The notes under the pieces: generated by a model | Seen by the model: only the letters and a program-made list of their open reading frames with translations | Database searches by the model: none | What the model was told of the DNA's origin: nothing | Translations under genes and position numbers: made by a program | Shown here: piece after piece, positions 16,516 to 22,130 of the stretch | Layout of the letters: each line of letters opens with the position of its first letter | How positions within the stretch are numbered: position 1 is the stretch's first letter | Origin: a virus | Virus record (IMG/VR): IMGVR_UViG_3300018080_000641 | Location: 1 to 22,134 of that record | Direction: 5' to 3' (one strand) | Length of the DNA stretch: 22,134 nt

Positions 16516-17714
16516 CCCCCGCCCCCGCCTACTGCAAGCCCGTAAAAGACGCCGACGGCCGCTATGTCTGCGCCGTCTGCGGATTCCGCGACACGGCCAA
16601 CCCCGACCGCCCCTTCCGTCGCCAATGCCCGGGCGGCCGACCCGCGACCATGCCGGCGATGCACCGCCGCGCGTGGAGCGTGACCGCCGCCCTCGGCCAG
16701 TTTGTCGCCGACCGCCTCCACTTTGTCGGCAAGGCCGAATATGCCCGCCGGCTGGCAATCTGTGACCGCTGCGAACACCGCGACGGTGATTGGTGCCGCG
16801 CCTGCGGATGCAGTCTGACCGTCAAGGCAAAGGGCCGCGTCTGGCAATGCACCTTCCACCGCTGGCACCCGGGCGGCGAGGACATGGTCGCCCGCGGCCG
16901 GCCCCATACCTACATCCGCACGGCCGACCTCGTCGCCGAGGCCGAACGCCTGGCCGAATTTCTCCCCGAGGACCTCACCGCCGTTATCGGCGTGGCCCGT
17001 TCGGGCATGATCCCGGCGGCCGCGATCGCCGCCAAGCTCCACTTGCCCCTTTTCGCCATGCCGCCCGAAGGCCCCGTCGTCGACTGCGGGGCCGGATTTA
17101 GACTAAAGGACACCCGCGAGCAGCTCGGCGACGGCCAGCTCGCCCGCCCGCTCGTCGTCGATGACACGATCTGCGCCGGCGTGGCCCTTGGGCGGGCCCG
17201 CAAGGCCCTGGCCCGCGACTTGCCGGGCGCAACGATCCGCACCGCCGTTATCTACTCGACGCCCCACAACGTCGGCCTGGCCGACTACGTCGCCGTGGCC
17301 CTCCCCGTGCCCCACTGGCTCGAGTGGAATCTCTACAACTCGTCGCTCGTCTGCGGCGCGGCCTTTGATCTGGACGGCGTCATCCACGGCCACCGCGGCC
17401 GCCCCATGCAGCTCCCCAGGAGAACCCCCGTGCTGGCCATCGTAACCGCCCGCCTCCAGCGCGAGCGGCCCGCCACCGTCCGCTGGCTCCGGAAATGGGG
17501 CGTCCGCTACCGCCGCCTCATCATGGGCCCCTGGAACACGCTCGCCGATCGCGACCAGCCCGGCGTCGTGGCCCAGTGGAAGGCCGACGTCTACCGCGAG
17601 CTGACCGGGGCCTCGCTCTACGTCGAATCCGAGCCCGGCCTGGCCCGCGAGATTGCCCACCGATCCAAGAAACGGACCCTTTGCCCGCGCACGGGCGAAG
17701 TTTTTACTCCCTGA
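16497..17714 (+). CDS. zinc-finger/phosphoribosyltransferase/HAD fusion protein
   Basis: A 405-aa protein in three parts. Residues 13-120 carry two Cys clusters (C13, C25, C28, C44; then C89, C92, C100, C103, C105, C118) that could bind zinc. Residues about 140-285 form a type I phosphoribosyltransferase, with GVARSGMIPAAAIA and the PRPP-loop LVVDDTICAG at 219-228. Residues about 286-405 are HAD-like: FDLDGVIHG (D291, D293), IVTARL (T317), WKADVY (K362) and YVESEP in the place of the last acidic motif. Family knowledge: the first domain uses PRPP to attach or remove a base and HAD domains remove phosphates. The substrate is unknown. The gene overlaps the tail gene by 19 nt, so it is read with the late genes. 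Confidence 0.75.
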   Translation: MAPEPVTPAPAYCKPVKDADGRYVCAVCGFRDTANPDRPFRRQCPGGRPATMPAMHRRAWSVTAALGQFVADRLHFVGKAEYARRLAICDRCEHRDGDWCRACGCSLTVKAKGRVWQCTFHRWHPGGEDMVARGRPHTYIRTADLVAEAERLAEFLPEDLTAVIGVARSGMIPAAAIAAKLHLPLFAMPPEGPVVDCGAGFRLKDTREQLGDGQLARPLVVDDTICAGVALGRARKALARDLPGATIRTAVIYSTPHNVGLADYVAVALPVPHWLEWNLYNSSLVCGAAFDLDGVIHGHRGRPMQLPRRTPVLAIVTARLQRERPATVRWLRKWGVRYRRLIMGPWNTLADRDQPGVVAQWKADVYRELTGASLYVESEPGLAREIAHRSKKRTLCPRTGEVFTP

Positions 17715-17727
17715 CACGAGGCCCGCC

Positions 17728-18357
17728 ATGCTCTACGACCCGACCCGCAAACTTGTGTTTGTCCACCTTATCCGCTGCGGCGGCACGTCGATCAAGACCT
17801 CGCTCGCCGAGGCCTGCAACGGCGCCATCGTCAAACTCGGCCGCGGCCGCCACCTCCGCGCGTTTGAGATCCGCCGCCGGATCGGCCGCGCCGCCTGGGC
17901 CGGCTGCTACAAGTTCGCCACGATCCGGCCGCCCCACGAGGCCATAGAATCCGACTGGCGTCTCACCCTCCGCGACCTGGAGGCCATGGACCCGCAAGAG
18001 GCCCCGTTTCGTATGTCGCCGTCGTGGTTCACCCGCCTAATGCGTGTCCGCACGCATCGAGACTTCGGCCGCTTTGTGACCGACGAAGTCTTGCCGGCCT
18101 ACCGGCCCGGCGGCTACTGGCAAACCTTCTGCCACACACCCGACGGCCAGGACCTCGGCGTCGAGCCGATCCCCTTCGGCCAGCTCGCCGACCGCTGGCC
18201 GGAGATCCTCGCCCGCGCCGGCCTGCCGGCCGACGTCGAACTCCAACACTTGAACGCCGCCCCGCCGGCGTCGATCGAATGGCCCGAGGGCCTACGCGAG
18301 AAGGTCGCCGAGCACTTCGCCGGCGACTACGAGCTCCTAGAGAGCCTGGCCGAGTAG
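17728..18357 (+). CDS. PAPS-dependent sulfotransferase family protein
   Basis: A 209-aa protein with FVHLIRCGGTSIKTSL at 11-26, matching the 5'-phosphosulfate-binding loop of carbohydrate sulfotransferases (FVHIPKxGGTS). FATIRPPHEAIESDWR at 63-78 occupies the place of the 3'-phosphate site (R67, S75). In the loop the usual Lys is Arg (R16), a change worth noting for activity. The family moves sulfate from PAPS onto sugars or similar acceptors. It follows the PRTase/HAD gene by 13 nt. No membrane segment is apparent, so it would be cytosolic. Modification of cell-surface or virion glycans is inference. The length is short for the family but may be complete. Confidence 0.7.
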   Translation: MLYDPTRKLVFVHLIRCGGTSIKTSLAEACNGAIVKLGRGRHLRAFEIRRRIGRAAWAGCYKFATIRPPHEAIESDWRLTLRDLEAMDPQEAPFRMSPSWFTRLMRVRTHRDFGRFVTDEVLPAYRPGGYWQTFCHTPDGQDLGVEPIPFGQLADRWPEILARAGLPADVELQHLNAAPPASIEWPEGLREKVAEHFAGDYELLESLAE

Positions 18358-18360
18358 CTC

Positions 18361-18453
18361 ACCACGGAGCCACGGAGGAAGAGTGTAGAGGGAAAAGGGC
18401 GAGAGGGAAAAACGGGAAACACCGTCCCTCCGTGCCCTCCGTGTCTCTGTGGT
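18361..18453. repeat. CACGGAG-type inverted repeat with purine-rich spacer
   Basis: The left arm ACCACGGAGCCACGGAGG (18361-18378) pairs with CCTCCGTGTCTCTGTGGT (18436-18453) at 16 of 18 positions. A further CCCTCCGTG lies at 18426-18434. The spacer is largely purine (GGAAGAG, GAGGGAAAAGGG). Such CACGGAG arrays recur between genes in many bacterial chromosomes as I recall, and could be a mobile or extragenic repeat. It divides the late operon from the minus-strand genes, in a 179-nt gap (18358-18536). Confidence 0.7.
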
Positions 18454-18536
18454 AAAGTTTCCCCGCGGATCCACCACCGCCGGCCTCGTCGGGGCTCGAG
18501 CCGCGACGCCGGCGTCGATTGCCGCGGCCGGCGACG

Positions 18537-18755
18537 TTACCCGTGATGCCACCAGGCCAGCCCGCCGCCGACCATCACGACGGCCCCGCCGATGCAGGCC
18601 ACCACGAGCCCGGCGACCATCGGCACCTTCGACACGAACAGCAAGCCGGCCACGCACCCGGCCGCGCCGAGTCCCAGCACGGCCATTCCGATAAGCTGAA
18701 TGGCCTTGTATTTCTTCGCCGTCCGCTCAATGACCACAACCGGCCGCTCGTCCAT
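18537..18755 (-). CDS. small two-helix membrane protein
   Basis: A 72-aa minus-strand protein with a charged N-terminus (MDERPVVVIERTAKKYK) and two hydrophobic stretches. IQLIGMAVLGLGAAGCVAG is at about 19-37 and MVAGLVVACIGGAVVMVGG at about 46-64; the end is WWHHG. A GGAGGG ribosome-binding site lies just upstream on that strand, supporting the start. It lies 28 nt downstream of the other minus-strand gene, probably in one transcript. Two-helix phage proteins can be holins or membrane-protection factors, but nothing here identifies either. Confidence 0.6.
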   Translation of the reverse strand: MDERPVVVIERTAKKYKAIQLIGMAVLGLGAAGCVAGLLFVSKVPMVAGLVVACIGGAVVMVGGGLAWWHHG

Positions 18756-18783
18756 CGTCTTACCCTCCGGCTACCGTCTGTTG

Positions 18784-19044
18784 CTACCCGGCCTCCAGAA
18801 TCCGCCTCTTGACGCTGCCCGCATCCTTCCTTGCTACGCGGACCTGATCCTCGACCCCTTGCGCGAACGCCCAGACCACGGCGACCGCGTCGGCCACCGG
18901 GCCGACGTCCCCGGCCACCTCGGCCAGCCCGGCCGCCTCCGCGTCGTCGGCCAGCGCGTCCAAATCCTGGCCGAGCCGCGAGAGCTCGCCGGAGAGTACC
19001 CCCAGCCCCGCCACCGAAACCCGCTCCGAAGCCGTTTCTGTCAT
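18784..19044 (-). CDS. small helical acidic protein
   Basis: An 86-aa minus-strand protein, mostly predicted helix and Ala/Asp/Glu-rich (SGELSRLGQDLDALADDAEAAGLAEVAGD), ending in a basic RKDAGSVKRRILEAG. GGGAGGG precedes its ATG at a suitable distance. It is the first gene of a probable two-gene minus-strand unit with the membrane protein at 18537. No domain was recognised. Position outside the tail operon and opposite orientation suggest lysogenic or accessory expression. Confidence 0.55.
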   Translation of the reverse strand: MTETASERVSVAGLGVLSGELSRLGQDLDALADDAEAAGLAEVAGDVGPVADAVAVVWAFAQGVEDQVRVARKDAGSVKRRILEAG

Positions 19045-19150
19045 CGCTCAGCCCTCCCGTCGAAGTCCACGTTGCCCCACAAACCACCCAGATTCTACGC
19101 CTCCACCCGCCGCCCGGCCACCGTTTTCCGCCCCCCTGACCGAAAAAGCA

Positions 19151-19179
19151 TTTGCAATTTGGACGCTGTGCGTTACACT
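19151..19179 (+). promoter_or_regulatory. possible sigma70-type promoter
   Basis: TTTGCA (19151-19156) and TACACT (19174-19179) are 17 nt apart. Each resembles the -35 and -10 consensus only partly. The direction would carry transcription toward the excisionase and integrase genes, about 500 nt away. Confidence 0.4.
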
Positions 19180-19231
19180 GATGTTCACCCCGTTGGGGGG
19201 CGAAACCATCATCTTTTGACAACCGGGGCTG

Positions 19232-19274
19232 ATAAAAACAAGGGACGCGAGTACTTGGGCGGTTCTCGCGTCCC
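19232..19274 (-). terminator. intrinsic terminator on the minus strand
   Basis: GGGACGCGAG (19242-19251) and CTCGCGTCCC (19265-19274) form a perfect 10-bp stem. On the minus strand it is followed by TTGTTTTTAT (19241 down to 19232). The plus strand has no T-tract after the stem. It would stop leftward transcription arising in 19275-19680 before it enters the two small minus-strand genes. Confidence 0.65.
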
Positions 19275-19395
19275 CTGAAAACGGCCCCGCTATTCCGGCA
19301 TCAAGGACCAGTCAAGATGCACGGACGCGACCGTTTTTTTCTGTACGTCCCGCGGCTTTCGCCGCTTTGCGTCATCCGGACCCCGTATCCCCACC

Positions 19396-19406
19396 GTGCA
19401 ATGCAC
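19396..19406. promoter_or_regulatory. short palindrome, operator-like
   Basis: GTGCA-A-TGCAC has perfect 5-bp arms around one base, within non-coding sequence upstream of the excisionase-like gene. It could be a repressor half-site pair, but a short palindrome is also expected by chance in a long GC-rich stretch. Confidence 0.25.
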
Positions 19407-19679
19407 CGAAGGTCCGCGCGCATCACGCGAGAGAAAGGAGGAGGAACCGACCAGAGAACCGGCCGCCGCGGAGAGACCCGCGGCCAGAAAAAAGGGGGTC
19501 GAAGCACCGGCCCCCGTTTCCGCGTGGCCCTGGGGTGACCGCTAAACCTCCCCAGGCCCGCCTCTAAGAATCACGAAGCCGAAACAACGCAAAAAGCCGC
19601 GTGCTCGGCCCCGCTGAAGGTCTATACATACAAGACGGGCCCCGCGGCGTCAACCATTTTTTGTGAAAGGACGCCACCC

Positions 19680-19934
19680 ATGGCCGCAAGAACCGCTCCC
19701 CCCCGCCGGGGGCTCATTCGCGCTGACGAGGCCTACACCGTCGCCGAGCTGGCCGAGATCCTCGGATTCAACCAGCCCCGCCAGGTCGCCCGCAAGCTGG
19801 AGGCCCGCGGCATCCAGCTTGACGCGTGGGGCCGCGGCTGGCCCAAAACCCTCATTTCCGGCCGCGTGATTCTCGAATCGGTCGATCGAGCCAACCGGGG
19901 AGAGTCGCCATGCGTCGCCGCCACCGAAACCTAA
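19680..19934 (+). CDS. excisionase-like winged-helix protein
   Basis: An 84-aa protein. AYTVAELAEILGFNQPRQVARKL is a helix-turn-helix, and RGIQLDAWGRGWPKTLISGRVIL is a wing-like segment, as in excisionases and MerR/AlpA-type DNA-binding proteins. AAAGGA lies 9-10 nt before the ATG. The gene overlaps the start of the integrase by 25 nt, the usual Xis/Int arrangement. Family knowledge: such proteins bind beside the attachment site, bend it and turn integration into excision. The paired repeats near attP are its candidate targets. Transcriptional regulation of int is an alternative role. Confidence 0.7.
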   Translation: MAARTAPPRRGLIRADEAYTVAELAEILGFNQPRQVARKLEARGIQLDAWGRGWPKTLISGRVILESVDRANRGESPCVAATET

Positions 19935-21136
19935 AACCCGCCACGGCCGGCCCCTACCGCGTCCGCGCCGTCTGGCGATCGGACCGCGGCGTCTACTATG
20001 CCGAGTGGCGACACACGGCCACCGGCGAGACCGGCCGCCGGAGCCTCAAGACGGACAACGTCCGCGAGGCCGACCGCCTGTGCTCCGACGTCGCCGCCGA
20101 GCTGGCCGCCCGACGCACGGCCGAGCGGACCGGCTGGCGGGCCCTCCGCCGCCGCTACGTCGCCGAACACCTGGCCGGCCTGTCGGCCAGCTACCGCGAG
20201 AGCTTCGAGCTTGCCGCCGACCACTTCGAGCGGATCGTCTGCCCCCGCGACGTTTTCGACGCCGACGCCTCGGCCGTCTCCCGCTACATCGCCGGCCTCC
20301 GCGACCATCACCTGGCCCCCGCGTCGATCGGCTCCTATGCCGCCGCCCTAAAGGCCTTCTTGCGATGGGCCGAGCGACTTCTCGAGGGCGTCTATGCGGC
20401 GCCCCAGATCCAGACCCCCAGCCGCCGCCGCGGCTGTCTGATGCGCGGCCGCCCCATCACGGCCGAGGAATTCGAGCGGATGCTGGCCAAGGCCAAGAAG
20501 GCCGTAGGGGCCGCCCACGCGGCCGGCTGGCGCCACCTGATGCGCGGCCTCTACCTCAGCGGCCTCCGCCGCTGTGAGGCCCTGGCCCTCACCTGGGACC
20601 GCGAGAACACGCTGCACGTCTACCACGGCCCCGAGCCCCGCTACCGGATCGACGGCCGCCGGCCCATGCTGGCCATCCTGGCCGAATTCGAGAAGGGCAA
20701 GAAGGACCGCCTTTTGCCGATCACGCCCGACTTCGCCACGTTCCTCCGCAAGACCCCAGTGAACGAGCGTACAGGCCACGTTTTCCGGCCGACCCTTGCG
20801 AGGGGCCGGCCCCACGAGGACACCGTTTCGCATCGGATACGCCTTATGGCCGAGCTGGCCGGCGTGGCTGCCGGCACGAACGCGGACGGCTCGCCCCGCT
20901 GGGCCACGCCCCACGATTTCCGCCGCAGCTTCGGCGACCGCTGGGCCCCCCACGTGGAGGCCATGGTCCTGAAAGAGCTCATGCGCCATGAGTCGATCGA
21001 GACGACTGAACGCTACTACGTCGGCCGTTCGGCCGAGCGGACGGCCGCGGCGGTCTATGACGCTTTCCAGCGGATCGACCAGGGACGCGACGCGGCCCCC
21101 ACGCGGACGGGCTGCGGACAGGACGCGGACAGATAG
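19910..21136 (+). CDS. int: tyrosine recombinase (phage integrase)
   Basis: A 408-aa protein with all catalytic elements. R is in GLRRCEALAL (about residue 223), K in EKGKKDRLLPI, HDFRR supplies His and the second Arg, the later His is in MRHESIETTE, and the nucleophile Tyr is in ERYYVG. Residues about 12-45 (YRVRAVWRSDRGVYYAEWRHT) form the beta-strand arm-binding type domain. Residues 85-190 are the SAM-like core-binding domain. The ATG at 19910 follows GGGGAGAG and matches the family length. Earlier in-frame codons lie inside the preceding gene. It catalyses integration at a tRNA-Ser gene, judging from the copy at 21287-21341. The last codons lie in the 11-bp repeat array at 21103-21152. 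Confidence 0.93.
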   Translation: MRRRHRNLKPATAGPYRVRAVWRSDRGVYYAEWRHTATGETGRRSLKTDNVREADRLCSDVAAELAARRTAERTGWRALRRRYVAEHLAGLSASYRESFELAADHFERIVCPRDVFDADASAVSRYIAGLRDHHLAPASIGSYAAALKAFLRWAERLLEGVYAAPQIQTPSRRRGCLMRGRPITAEEFERMLAKAKKAVGAAHAAGWRHLMRGLYLSGLRRCEALALTWDRENTLHVYHGPEPRYRIDGRRPMLAILAEFEKGKKDRLLPITPDFATFLRKTPVNERTGHVFRPTLARGRPHEDTVSHRIRLMAELAGVAAGTNADGSPRWATPHDFRRSFGDRWAPHVEAMVLKELMRHESIETTERYYVGRSAERTAAAVYDAFQRIDQGRDAAPTRTGCGQDADR

Positions 21137-21152
21137 CGGACAGGACGCGGAA
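21103..21152. repeat. 11-bp-phased GCGGACA array, cluster A
   Basis: GCGGAC begins at 21103, 21114, 21125 and 21136, and a variant GCGGAA at 21147, each exactly 11 bp apart. The intervening bases differ, so the phase rather than the whole unit is conserved. The array spans the stop codon of int and is 45 nt from the left GTGACCA pair. Regular one-turn spacing suggests cooperative binding by a protein on one face of the helix. Confidence 0.85.
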
Positions 21153-21185
21153 AACCCGCTCCCCGAGCCCCCTGAAAAACCGAAG

Positions 21186-21220
21186 GCGCGCATAAAGTGA
21201 CCATTTGGGTGACCACGCCC
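21186..21220. repeat. left GTGACCA pair (candidate arm-type site)
   Basis: GTGACCA at 21197-21203 and GTGACCAC at 21209-21216, 12 nt start to start, preceded by GCGCGCATAAA. The same arrangement recurs at 21435-21469. It lies 71 nt from the tRNA-derived core. Integrase or excisionase binding is the likely use. Confidence 0.7.
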
Positions 21221-21286
21221 AGCCGGCCCCCCCGCCCACCTTCAGCGGAACACACACAACCCCAGATTGCCAAACAACTTAGAAAG

Positions 21287-21341
21287 CGGAGGGCAAGGGG
21301 CTCGAACCCTCAACCGGCAAGCCGGCACCTGATTTCGAGTC
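21287..21341 (-). other. attP core: 3' part of a tRNA-Ser(CGA) gene
   Basis: Read on the minus strand this is the end of a serine tRNA. It contains the anticodon loop CTCGAAA (anticodon CGA), the 3' anticodon stem TCAGG, and a long variable arm (CCGGC-TT-GCCGG). The T-arm GAGGG-TTCGAGC-CCCTT, acceptor GCCCTCC and discriminator G follow. CCA is not encoded. Upstream of the loop only GA matches the expected stem and the 5' half is absent, so it is not a working tRNA. A phage carries such a copy to restore the host tRNA after integration, with strand exchange probably in the anticodon arm. Integrase beside it supports this. Confidence 0.8.
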
Positions 21342-21356
21342 GAACGGGGGTGTTTA

Positions 21357-21378
21357 CAGGAGGCGCCCAGGAGGCGCC
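21357..21378. repeat. tandem CAGGAGGCGCC
   Basis: Two perfect, adjoining copies of CAGGAGGCGCC (21357-21367 and 21368-21378). Each contains the palindrome GGCGCC. The 11-bp period equals that of the GCGGACA arrays. It lies between the att core and the right GTGACCA pair, a place where accessory bending proteins usually bind. Confidence 0.75.
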
Positions 21379-21434
21379 ACGGCGCATAAGTCCTTTGCCG
21401 AACGTCGCCGACACACCGAGAAACCGCGGCCAAT

Positions 21435-21469
21435 GCGCGCCATAAGTGACCAATAGAGTGACCACACCC
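21435..21469. repeat. right GTGACCA pair (candidate arm-type site)
   Basis: GTGACCA at 21446-21452 and GTGACCAC at 21458-21465, again 12 nt start to start and preceded by GCGCGCCATAA. It is in the same orientation as the left copy, 249 nt away by box position. Because it contains GTG codons it can be mistaken for a start of the HNH gene. Confidence 0.7.
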
Positions 21470-21481
21470 CGGGGCCCCGCC

Positions 21482-21793
21482 ATGCCCATCCGACCGGAGA
21501 ACCGCCACCGCTACCCCGCCGACTGGAAGCTCCGCCGCCGCTTCATCCTCCACTACCGGGCCGGCAACCGCTGCGAGTGGTGCGGAGCCGAAAACTACAA
21601 GCCCCACCCGGTCACCGGCTCGCGCGTCGTCCTCACCATCGCCCACGTCTACGACGACCGCCCCGAGGCCTCTAACCTCTTGAACCTGGCCGCCTTGTGC
21701 CAGCGCTGCCACAACCGACACGACGCGGCCGGGCGACGTCGCCGTCGCCGCGAGCGCCTCGACCGGATCAACGGCCAGCGATTGCTCTTCTGA
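21482..21793 (+). CDS. HNH endonuclease
   Basis: A 103-aa protein with C31-x2-C34, LTIAHVYDD (H55), N65, and CQRCHNRHD (C73, C76, H77, H80). This is the HNH fold with a Cys4 zinc site and a His-Asn-His centre. Phage HNH enzymes of this size often assist terminase-linked cutting of packaging DNA, and others are homing nucleases. The end is basic (GRRRRRRERLDR). I chose the ATG at 21482 since the alternative GTG at 21446 lies in the repeat. No clear ribosome-binding site is present. If the molecule is circular it would lie upstream of the packaging genes with some sequence missing between. Confidence 0.85.
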   Translation: MPIRPENRHRYPADWKLRRRFILHYRAGNRCEWCGAENYKPHPVTGSRVVLTIAHVYDDRPEASNLLNLAALCQRCHNRHDAAGRRRRRRERLDRINGQRLLF

Positions 21794-21801
21794 CGCCGTC
21801 T

Positions 21802-21867
21802 GCGGACACCTTGCGGACAGAACGCGGACGCAATGCGGACACGCTGCGGACACAACGCGGACAGATT
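21802..21867. repeat. 11-bp-phased GCGGACA array, cluster B
   Basis: GCGGAC starts at 21802, 21813, 21824, 21835, 21846 and 21857, six copies at exactly 11-bp intervals, with five of six reading GCGGACA. It begins 9 nt after the HNH stop codon. The same element and period occur in cluster A at the end of int, so both probably bind the same factor. Confidence 0.88.
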
Positions 21868-21971
21868 GCGCCTCAAGAACAAGAACAAGAACCAATACAA
21901 GGTAGGGAGTGAGTCGAGACGACCGTTTACATATCACTCCCAAGAAAAGGCCCACATCGCCCTGATTTCCA

Positions 21972-22003
21972 GTTTTCAGAAAACCGCGATTTTCGCCCGA
22001 AAA
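21972..22003. promoter_or_regulatory. two operator-like palindromes
   Basis: GTTTTC-A-GAAAAC (21972-21984) and TTTTCG-CC-CGAAAA (21990-22003) share TTTTC and GAAAA arms and lie about two helical turns apart by centre. They are in non-coding DNA before the window's right edge, upstream of a possible promoter, and would suit a dimeric repressor. Confidence 0.4.
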
Positions 22004-22098
22004 GTTCTAGCGGGGCGCAGCCGCGCAAGGCCGAGGCGCCGCCGCGCACCCCTCCCGCTAAACGTGGTCACTTTTCACCCCTGAGCCGTCCGCCGATC

Positions 22099-22130
22099 TG
22101 CTATTCTGCCCGCCGTTGAAACACGGAGGG
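22099..22130 (+). promoter_or_regulatory. possible promoter and ribosome-binding site of a gene beyond the window
   Basis: TG-C-TATTCT at 22099-22107 resembles an extended -10, with no good -35. GGAGGG at 22125-22130 is a strong Shine-Dalgarno 4 nt before the window ends, so a start codon is expected just outside. GTGGTCAC lies upstream at 22064. Confidence 0.35.

Larger units (their letters stand above)
19045..19679. other. 635-nt region without a convincing gene
   Basis: This region separates the minus-strand genes from the excisionase-like gene. It holds a promoter-like pair (19151-19179), a minus-strand terminator (19232-19274), a GTGCA-A-TGCAC palindrome (19396-19406), CCTGGGG/CCCCAGG arms (19529-19556), and a -10-like TATACA at 19623-19628. 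The short open frames in it have low-complexity, Arg/Pro-rich translations and lack credible ribosome-binding sites. An untranslated RNA or operator region is possible. Confidence 0.5.
21137..21481. other. attP region between int and the HNH gene
   Basis: A 345-nt non-coding stretch. In order it holds the end of the GCGGACA array, a GTGACCA pair, the tRNA-Ser 3' copy, a tandem CAGGAGGCGCC, and a second GTGACCA pair. Arm sites on both sides of a tRNA-derived core are the organisation of a phage attachment site. Short frames through it do not resemble proteins. Confidence 0.75.

Noticed and set aside
19216-19236. TTGACA followed by GATAAA as a promoter
   Set aside because: The spacing is 9 nt, far too short for a sigma70-type promoter, despite a perfect -35 hexamer.
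19301-19507. 68-aa minus-strand frame
   Set aside because: Arg/Pro-rich low-complexity translation and no ribosome-binding site; a non-coding reading is preferred.
20879-20890. GCGGAC inside the int gene as part of the arrays
   Set aside because: It is a single copy without 11-bp neighbours and is explained by coding sequence.
21287-21341. A functional tRNA-Ser gene
   Set aside because: The acceptor 5' strand, D-arm and most of the 5' anticodon stem are missing in the adjoining sequence.
21446-21481. GTG start for the HNH gene
   Set aside because: The codon lies in a GTGACCA repeat that recurs elsewhere; the ATG at 21482 gives a normal small HNH protein.
21103-21867. CRISPR array
   Set aside because: Units of 7 bp with 4-nt gaps are far too short for CRISPR repeats and spacers, and no cas gene is present.
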